From assembly GCA_025965735.1 (NCBI GenBank), contig JAOPWK010000125.1, positions 1-8,454 on the forward strand: a DNA stretch of 8,454 bases, read 5' to 3'. Of the stretch, positions 1 to 4,356 are shown piece after piece. Every line of letters begins with the position of its first letter. The first letter of the stretch is position 1. This DNA comes from Frankiales bacterium (lineage in GTDB: Bacteria; Actinomycetota; Actinomycetes; Mycobacteriales; SCTD01). Position numbers and translations under genes: made by a program. The notes below the pieces were generated by a model, which searched no databases, had not been told where the DNA came from, and worked only from the letters and a program-made list of their open reading frames with translations.

Positions 1-358
1 CCGCGTCGGGAAGCGCCTCGCGCAGGTCGACGGCCAGGCCCTCGGCGTCCTTGGCCTTGCGGGCCAGGGCCGCTCCCGCCTTGCGGAGGTCGGTCGGGGT
101 GCCGGCGCCGGTGCCGAGCAGCAGCAGCCGCGTCGGGCTGCTGCTGGGCACGGCGACGACCTCGCCGGGGCTGCCCTTGGCCTGCTCGCGCTCGAGCAGG
201 TCGGTGAAGTCGTCGGCCGGGGAGCCCGGCAGCCGGGCGCTGCCGTCGTCGCCGACCGTCGGCACGGCGAGGACGGCGACCTCCGGCACCTCGGCCGCCA
301 GGACGACCGTCGGGAGCGGGACCGCGGGGAACCGTGCCTTGCGACGGGCAGGCGGCAC
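1..358 (-). CDS. pepA: Leucyl aminopeptidase (M17), N-terminal part, truncated by window edge
   Basis: The visible 119 residues match the N-terminal, macro-domain-like half of M17 leucyl aminopeptidases, which are cytoplasmic, two-metal, usually hexameric enzymes that release N-terminal amino acids from peptides. The clearest marker is the segment LLLLGTGAGTPTDLRKAGAA (about residues 78-97), the family's strand-glycine-helix stretch. An acidic segment with DDFTDLLEREQAKG lies before it (about 49-62). The metal-binding catalytic half lies beyond position 1 and cannot be checked, so an inactive paralogue is not excluded. The start is GTG at 356-358. It is the only usual start codon in this frame before an upstream stop at 413-415. 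No good Shine-Dalgarno precedes it, but the DUF3117 stop codon ends just one base upstream, so translation is probably coupled to that gene. The identification rests on the N-terminal domain only. Confidence 0.8.
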   Translation of the reverse strand, partial: MPPARRKARFPAVPLPTVVLAAEVPEVAVLAVPTVGDDGSARLPGSPADDFTDLLEREQAKGSPGEVVAVPSSSPTRLLLLGTGAGTPTDLRKAGAALARKAKDAEGLAVDLREALPDA

Positions 359-359
359 G

Positions 360-527
360 CTAGGCGAGGACGCCTGCGAGCGCGTCGCGGAGCTCCGCGA
401 CCTCGTCGGCGTTCAGCTCGACGACGAGCCGGCCGCCACCCTCGAGCGGGACGCGCATGACGATCCCGCGTCCTTCCTTGGTGACCTCCATCGGACCGTC
501 ACCGGTCCGCGGCTTCATGGCCGCCAT
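360..527 (-). CDS. DUF3117 family protein, 55 aa
   Basis: This is a 55-residue protein beginning MAAMKPRTGDGPMEVTKEGR and continuing with GIVMRVPLEGGGRLVVEL. That is the nearly invariant core of the actinobacterial DUF3117 family (Mycobacterium tuberculosis Rv1211 is a member). Family members are normally about 55 residues, so this copy is full length. It is predicted to be a small beta-rich cytoplasmic protein with a short C-terminal helix (ADEVAELRDALAGVLA). Its function is unknown and nothing in the sequence supplies one. The start is ATG at 525-527, preceded by a GGAGG (complement of 535-539) at a 7-nt spacing. The gene ends one base before the leucyl aminopeptidase start, so the two are almost certainly co-translated. 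The divergent enoyl-CoA hydratase gene begins 138 bp away. Confidence 0.93.
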   Translation of the reverse strand: MAAMKPRTGDGPMEVTKEGRGIVMRVPLEGGGRLVVELNADEVAELRDALAGVLA

Positions 528-665
528 GTGCCAACCTCCAACGTCGTGCCGTGCCGCTCCCCCGGGTCCGGAGGTGCGTGACCAACAGTGTCCCGTACGT
601 CCGGCTCGGGCGGGGTAGCGGGGGCGTGCCATCCTGCTGCCGACCCCACTCCGGAAGGCCCCGCC
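528..665. promoter_or_regulatory. Divergent intergenic region between DUF3117 and enoyl-CoA hydratase
   Basis: This 138-bp spacer separates two genes transcribed away from each other, so it must hold both promoters unless one start is leaderless. I can see the two Shine-Dalgarno sites, at 535-539 for the minus-strand gene and 653-658 for the plus-strand gene. I do not see a convincing -35/-10 pair on either strand. The sequence is G+C-rich throughout, with a small CGTACG palindrome near 595-600. No clear operator dyad stands out. Confidence 0.5.
653..658 (+). promoter_or_regulatory. Shine-Dalgarno for the enoyl-CoA hydratase
   Basis: GGAAGG lies 7 nt before the GTG at 666-668. This selects that GTG over the longer in-frame ATG at 588, which would add 26 residues unlike the family's N-terminus. 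The chosen start gives MSDLVLLERAGAVATITLNR, where the crotonase fold normally begins. Confidence 0.75.
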
Positions 666-1454
666 GTGTCCGACCTCGTCCTGCTCGAGCGCGCCGGCGC
701 CGTCGCCACGATCACGCTGAACCGCCCCGAGGGCATGAACGCCCTGACCGTGGAGGCCAAGCTCGCGCTGCTGGACGCGGTGCGCGCCGTGCGGGACGAC
801 GTGGGGGTACGCGCGCTCGTGCTCACCGGCTCCGGACGGGCCTTCTGCGTCGGCCAGGACCTGCGGGAGCACGCGGCCCTGCTCGAGGCGGGCTCGGACG
901 CGCCGCTGGCGACCGTGCGGGACCACTACAACCCGCTGGTCACGATGCTCGCGGAGCTGCCGATCCCCACGATCGCGGCGATCAACGGGACGGCTGCGGG
1001 CGCCGGGCTCGGCATCGCGTGCGCGCTGGACTTCCGCATCGGCGCGGCCGGGGCGCGCTACACGACCGCGTTCGCCGGGATCGGGCTGACGGCCGACTCC
1101 GGGCTGTCCTGGTCGCTGCCGCGCCTGGTCGGTGCGGGGCGGGCGCAGGCCCTGCTGCTGCTGGCCGAGCCCTTCACGACCGAGCAGGCCTTGGAGATGG
1201 GGCTGCTCAACGCGGTCGTCGCCCCGGAGGCGGTGCTGGCGGCTGCCTCCGAGCTGGCGGTGCGGCTGGCTGCCGGTCCCACGGCGGCGTACGCGTGCAT
1301 CAAGGAGTCGGTGCGCTTCTCCGCCGGCGCCCCCTTGATCGAGGCGCTGGCCAAGGAGGACGAGCTGCAGACGCGGGCCGGCGACACCGCCGACCACCGG
1401 GCGGCCGTCCAGTCCTTCCTGGCCAAGCAGCCGCCGGTGTTCTCAGGCCGCTGA
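666..1454 (+). CDS. Enoyl-CoA hydratase/isomerase family protein, PaaG-like
   Basis: A 262-residue crotonase-superfamily enzyme, the usual full length, which acts on acyl-CoA thioesters in the cytoplasm. The N-terminal strand pair with LNRPEGMNAL (residues 18-27) is typical. GSGRAFCVGQDL (55-66) and NGTAAGAGLG (107-116) form the CoA pocket and oxyanion hole. The helix after GIGLTADSG ends in LPRLVG (151-156). Two catalytic glutamates define true enoyl-CoA hydratases. The first appears to be replaced here by a Gly/Leu stretch (GAGLGIACALDF), and the second by Asp144 in TADSG. That pattern is seen in PaaG-type isomerases of phenylacetate degradation, which use a single aspartate. An isomerase, or a beta-oxidation side activity, is therefore more likely than classic hydration. 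No other phenylacetate genes are nearby, so the substrate is unknown. It stands alone on its strand and converges on the SRPBCC gene across a strong hairpin. Confidence 0.88.
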   Translation: MSDLVLLERAGAVATITLNRPEGMNALTVEAKLALLDAVRAVRDDVGVRALVLTGSGRAFCVGQDLREHAALLEAGSDAPLATVRDHYNPLVTMLAELPIPTIAAINGTAAGAGLGIACALDFRIGAAGARYTTAFAGIGLTADSGLSWSLPRLVGAGRAQALLLLAEPFTTEQALEMGLLNAVVAPEAVLAAASELAVRLAAGPTAAYACIKESVRFSAGAPLIEALAKEDELQTRAGDTADHRAAVQSFLAKQPPVFSGR

Positions 1455-1487
1455 CTCCAGCGCGTTTCGCTCGACCCGCCGACCCCG

Positions 1488-1560
1488 GTGATCCACAGAA
1501 GGTTCGGTCTCCTCAGCGGGGCTTGCACCCGCTGAGCGCACCGATGCTTCTGTCGATCAC
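1488..1560. terminator. 73-nt imperfect inverted repeat, probable bidirectional terminator
   Basis: Bases 1488 to 1520 pair with 1560 to 1528 in perfect register, every pair summing to 3048 with no bulge. The core is CTCAGCGGG (1512-1520) against CCCGCTGAG (1528-1536), with a 7-nt loop. Outward come a 3x3 internal loop (holding one possible G-U pair), a 5-bp block (TCGGT, 1504-1508), a 2x2 mismatch, a 7-bp block, one C-C mismatch and a final 6-bp block (GTGATC/GATCAC). In all there are 27 Watson-Crick pairs. It begins 33 nt after the stop of the enoyl-CoA hydratase gene, and its right edge contains the stop codon of the convergent SRPBCC gene (1557-1559). There is no T-run on either side, so termination would be of the tail-less type common in actinomycetes. 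A dispersed palindromic repeat is the alternative. Confidence 0.75.
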
Positions 1561-2021
1561 GTACGTGGGGCGGAGGCGTGGCCGGCCTCGACCCAGCGCG
1601 CGAAGCGCGTGAGGGAGAGCTTCACGCCGTACGCGAAGAACGGCTTCACCAGCGGCCACCCGATCCGGCCGAGCAGCCCCAGCGGCAGCTCGAGGTCCTC
1701 GCGCCAGACGAACCTGCTCCGACCGACGCCGCGGCTGTGCACCTCGAAGGCGCCCGTGCCCTTCACGAGCCTGCCGGTGTGCAGCACGTGGCAGCGGTGC
1801 GGCGGCTCCCAGAGCGTGATCTCCATCGTGTCGAGGAAGCCCACCGGGCCGACACCGGTGAAGGCCTCGATCACGCCGCCGACGCCCCGACCGTCCTGCC
1901 GCGTCGGGCGGACCTGCGTGCCGAGCATCCACTGGCCCTGCCCGGCCCAGTCGGTCGCGCCCGCCCAGGTGCGCTCGACGGGCGCGTCGACGTCGACGGT
2001 GAGGACGAGGGTGGCGGTCAC
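1557..2021 (-). CDS. SRPBCC (START-like) family protein
   Basis: A 154-residue protein with the Bet v 1/polyketide-cyclase-like fold signature. It opens with a strand containing TVDVDAPVERTW (residues 8-19), the usual start of SRPBCC proteins. It continues with GVGPVGFLDTMEITLWEPPH (56-75), alternating strands around GTGAFEVHSRG (88-98) and FVWREDLELP (104-113), and closes with a long C-terminal helix (about 123-147) that lines the hydrophobic cavity. Such proteins bind or move hydrophobic small molecules; no ligand or catalytic residue can be assigned here. The start is GTG at 2019-2021. The only purine-rich stretch (CAGGGG) abuts it with essentially no spacer, and no other start codon exists in frame after the upstream gene's stop, so initiation probably depends on coupling. 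It follows the DivIVA-domain gene by 32 bp and is likely in the same operon. Confidence 0.8.
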   Translation of the reverse strand: MTATLVLTVDVDAPVERTWAGATDWAGQGQWMLGTQVRPTRQDGRGVGGVIEAFTGVGPVGFLDTMEITLWEPPHRCHVLHTGRLVKGTGAFEVHSRGVGRSRFVWREDLELPLGLLGRIGWPLVKPFFAYGVKLSLTRFARWVEAGHASAPRT

Positions 2022-2053
2022 CCCCTGATCGTGCGCGAGCGGACGGGTTGCCG

Positions 2054-2533
2054 CTACTGCTGGTGCGGGCGAGGCTCGACGGCCTCGTCGGTGACCAGCG
2101 ACGTGCCGAGGTCGGCGGGCGGGAGGGGTTCGCCCGCAGGAGCCTCCGGCGGTACGACGGGCTGCTGCTGCACGACGGGAGCGGCGACAGGCGTCGCCGT
2201 CACCGGGAGGTCGGCGGGCGTGGCCTCCCGTACCTCGGCCGGCTGCTGCGTCCCCTCCGCAGCGGCCTCGAGCAGGGCGATCCGCCGGTCGCGATCGGCG
2301 AGCTCGGCCTGCAGCCGCTCCAGCGCCACGTCCACCTCGGCCATGCGGTAGCCGCGCGGCGCCAGCGAGAAGCGCAGCCCGGCGACGTCCTCCGGCGAGA
2401 GCGGCCCGTCCGGCAGCGGCACGTCCGCGGCGTCGCGCGGCGCGTCGGCCAGCAGCGGCTCCTCGTAGGTGGACAGGAAGGCCGCAGCGACCAGGACAGC
2501 CAGCACGCCGACGACCGCGAGGATGGTGACCAC
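2054..2533 (-). CDS. DivIVA-domain small membrane protein
   Basis: A 159-residue protein in three parts. Residues 1-20 are a hydrophobic segment starting at the first residue (VVTILAVVGVLAVLVAAAFL), predicted to be a membrane anchor. Residues about 45-90 carry the DivIVA N-terminal signature: LSPEDVAGLRFSL, then RGYRMAEVDVALERLQAELA, with the Gly-Tyr turn and the start of a coiled coil. Residues about 95-159 are a Pro/Ala/Val-rich, probably disordered tail. Canonical DivIVA/Wag31 proteins sense negatively curved membrane at poles and septa and recruit growth machinery. This one is much shorter and membrane-anchored, so only membrane targeting or weak oligomerisation can be inferred. I chose the GTG at 2531-2533, with GGGAG about 10 nt upstream. 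The start is less sure than the domain call. It diverges from the radical SAM gene with 34 bp between start codons and precedes the SRPBCC gene. Confidence 0.82.
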   Translation of the reverse strand: MVTILAVVGVLAVLVAAAFLSTYEEPLLADAPRDAADVPLPDGPLSPEDVAGLRFSLAPRGYRMAEVDVALERLQAELADRDRRIALLEAAAEGTQQPAEVREATPADLPVTATPVAAPVVQQQPVVPPEAPAGEPLPPADLGTSLVTDEAVEPRPHQQ

Positions 2534-2567
2534 GGGCCGGATGCTCCCACGCAGGAGGGGGCAGACC
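2534..2567. promoter_or_regulatory. 34-bp divergent spacer holding two opposed ribosome binding sites
   Basis: Only 34 bp separate the GTG of the DivIVA-domain gene (minus) from the GTG of the radical SAM gene (plus). The plus-strand site AGGAGG at 2553-2558 sits 9 nt before GTG 2568. The minus-strand site (complement of CTCCC, 2544-2548) sits about 10 nt before its own GTG. No room is left for two full promoters, so at least one must lie inside the opposite coding sequence. Confidence 0.65.
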
Positions 2568-3752
2568 GTGCACGTGACCCTGGACCCGGACACCTCCGTC
2601 GACCTCGACGTGCCGCTGGCCCCGGAGCTGTCCGCCAGCCACGAGGCGACCGGCGAGCTCGTGGCCACCCGCGACCTGTCCGGTTTGGCGCCGCCCGCCC
2701 GGCCGGCGCGCCGCTGGACGCCGAAGCGCGTCGTGGCCACACCCGCCGCCCTCGACCACCCGCACGGCCTGCGCATCGTCGAGCGGGTGGAGGCGCTCGG
2801 CATCGAGGTGGAGCGGCTGCCGGCCAACCGCCTCACCGGCGTGCGGGGCGACGACGAGCGGCAGACCTACGTACGGGCCAAGTCGACGATGGCGATCGTC
2901 GTGAGCCCGCCGTCGCGGCGGAAGCTGCAGCCGATCGCGCCCAGCGCTGACTGGCGCTTCGACCTGGCGGAGGGCTGCCCGGCGCACTGCCAGTACTGCT
3001 ACCTGGCCGGCTCGTTGAGCGGCCCGCCGGTGACGAGGGTGTACGCCGACCTGGACGACATCCTGGCCGGGCTGGAGCCGTACGTCGGCGAGGGGTCCGC
3101 GCGGCGCCGTCCCGAGGAGGGCACGACGTTCGAGGCGTCCTGCTACACCGACCCGCTGGCTCTGGAGCACCTGACCGGATCGTGGCGTCGCGCGGTGGAG
3201 TTCTTCGGCGGCTGGGACGCGGACGTGCAGCTGCGCTGGACGACCAAGTACGCCGACGTCGCCAGCTTCACGTCCGTCGCGCACCACGGGCGCACGCGCG
3301 TCCGCTTCTCGGTCAACGCCTTGCCCATCACGACGCGGATGGAGGGCGGCACGGCTCGCCTGGAGGAGCGGGTCGCGGCGCTGGGGGTGCTGGCGCGGGC
3401 GGGGTACCCGGTCGGCCTGACGATCGCGCCGATCATGCCGGTGCCGGAGTGGCGGCAGGAGTACGGCCACCTGCTCGACCTCGTGGCCGCGGAGGTCGCC
3501 GGGGTGCCCGACCTGGACCTGACCGCCGAGCTGATCACCCACCGGTTCACGCCGGGCAGCAAGGAGGTCCTGCTGGGCTGGTACCCACGGACGCAGCTCG
3601 ACATGGACGAGTCACGGCGTACGACCAAGCGCGGCAAGTACGGCGCGCTCAAGCACGTCTACCCGAAGGACGTGATGAGCGAGCTGCGCGGCTGGTTCGA
3701 GGCAGCCATCGCGGAGCGGCTGCCCGCCTGCCGGGTCCTGTACTGGACCTAG
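2568..3752 (+). CDS. Spore photoproduct lyase-like radical SAM protein
   Basis: A 394-residue radical SAM protein of the SplB-like family common in actinomycetes. The cluster motif is CPAHCQYC (C137, C141, C144; a CxxxCxxC spacing typical of this family), flanked by ADWRFDLAEG and YLAGSLSGPPVTRVY. C192 in FEASCYTDPLALEHLTG is in the position of the Bacillus subtilis hydrogen-donor Cys141. Y143 and Y145, either side of the last cluster cysteine, match the tyrosines (Tyr97, Tyr99) of its radical relay. The C-terminal half has the family segments RVRFSVNA (244-251), ITHRFTPGSKEVLLGWYPRT (323-342) and the terminal LYWT. SplB repairs the thymine-dimer spore photoproduct in DNA; the role of actinobacterial homologues is not settled, so I give no symbol. 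GTG 2568 is chosen for its AGGAGG; GTG 2574 is a second option. The stop overlaps the convergent LOG gene's stop. Confidence 0.9.
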   Translation: MHVTLDPDTSVDLDVPLAPELSASHEATGELVATRDLSGLAPPARPARRWTPKRVVATPAALDHPHGLRIVERVEALGIEVERLPANRLTGVRGDDERQTYVRAKSTMAIVVSPPSRRKLQPIAPSADWRFDLAEGCPAHCQYCYLAGSLSGPPVTRVYADLDDILAGLEPYVGEGSARRRPEEGTTFEASCYTDPLALEHLTGSWRRAVEFFGGWDADVQLRWTTKYADVASFTSVAHHGRTRVRFSVNALPITTRMEGGTARLEERVAALGVLARAGYPVGLTIAPIMPVPEWRQEYGHLLDLVAAEVAGVPDLDLTAELITHRFTPGSKEVLLGWYPRTQLDMDESRRTTKRGKYGALKHVYPKDVMSELRGWFEAAIAERLPACRVLYWT

Positions 3753-4345
3753 GGCTCGGCCTCCAGGACCTCCTCGGCCAGCGGCTGCATCGGCGTCGCC
3801 GTCCGCAGCTCGGCCTCGATGACGTCGAGCGCCTCGTCCACGCTGCTCGTCCAGGTGAGCGCGCCGAGCGCGGGCTCCCGCACGAAGCCGCGCTCGACCA
3901 TGAGGTCGAGCTGAGCCCGGAGCGGCGCGTACAGGCCGTCCACGTCCAGCGCCACGACCGGCTTGCTGTGCAGGCCGAGGCTGCGGGCGACCCAGACCTC
4001 GAACAGCTCCTCGAGCGTCCCGATCCCGCCCGGGAGCGTGAGGAACGCGTCCGCACGGGCGTCCATGAGGCCCTTGCGGGTGCGCATGTCGTCCACGACC
4101 AACAGCTCGTCGGCGTCCCGGTCCCCCACCTCGAGGTCGAGCAGCGCGCTCGGGATGACGCCGGTGGTGTGCGCACCGGCCGCGCGGGCTGCCCTGGCGA
4201 CGGCGCCCATCATGGACAGGTCGCCGCCGCCGGAGACCAGCGAGTGGCCCCGCTCACCGACGCGCGTGCCGACCTCCGCGGCCAGGGCGACGTACGACGC
4301 GTCGATCCGCGTGCTGGACGCGCAGTACACGCAGATGGCCGCCAC
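3749..4345 (-). CDS. LOG family protein (TIGR00730), short form
   Basis: A 198-residue Rossmann-fold protein of the LOG (LONELY GUY) family, formerly annotated as lysine decarboxylase. Characterised members hydrolyse nucleoside 5'-monophosphates, including cytokinin ribotides, to base plus ribose 5-phosphate. It opens with ICVYCASS (residues 4-11), a nucleotide-fold strand. SGGGDLSMMG (38-47) occupies the GGG-x-x-G-x-M-G phosphate loop, MRTRK (87-91) supplies the substrate arginine region, and PGGIGTLEELFE (105-116) is the PGGxGTxxE signature. All signatures are intact, so activity is expected; the physiological substrate is unknown. The start is GTG at 4343-4345, 11 bp after the stop of the surface-protein gene. 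No Shine-Dalgarno is visible, which suggests translational coupling. A second, distantly related LOG gene lies upstream at 6639-7469. The stop codon overlaps that of the convergent radical SAM gene. Confidence 0.9.
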   Translation of the reverse strand: MAAICVYCASSTRIDASYVALAAEVGTRVGERGHSLVSGGGDLSMMGAVARAARAAGAHTTGVIPSALLDLEVGDRDADELLVVDDMRTRKGLMDARADAFLTLPGGIGTLEELFEVWVARSLGLHSKPVVALDVDGLYAPLRAQLDLMVERGFVREPALGALTWTSSVDEALDVIEAELRTATPMQPLAEEVLEAEP

Positions 4346-4356
4346 GCGGGCTGACG

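Noticed and set aside
588..665. Upstream ATG at 588 as the start of the enoyl-CoA hydratase
   Set aside because: It would add 26 residues without family resemblance and has no good ribosome site, whereas GTG 666 has GGAAGG 7 nt upstream.
528..665. Possible -10-like TAGCGG near 616 on the plus strand
   Set aside because: No matching -35 element lies at the right distance, and the region's composition makes such a weak match uninformative.
1558..1567. Perfect 10-bp palindrome CACGTACGTG
   Set aside because: It lies at the end of the SRPBCC coding sequence and only partly overlaps the larger hairpin. A 10-bp palindrome is expected by chance at this size and composition, and nothing ties it to a regulator.
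551..1612. A 353-codon plus-strand frame over the enoyl-CoA hydratase gene
   Set aside because: It is a +1-type shadow, rich in Arg/Gly/Ala, overlapping a complete crotonase-family enzyme in another frame.
1557..3542. A 661-codon minus-strand open frame running through the SRPBCC, DivIVA-domain and radical SAM genes
   Set aside because: Only its last 154 codons resemble a protein (SRPBCC). The rest is antisense to the well-supported radical SAM gene or out of frame with the DivIVA-domain gene, and it lacks a start signal.
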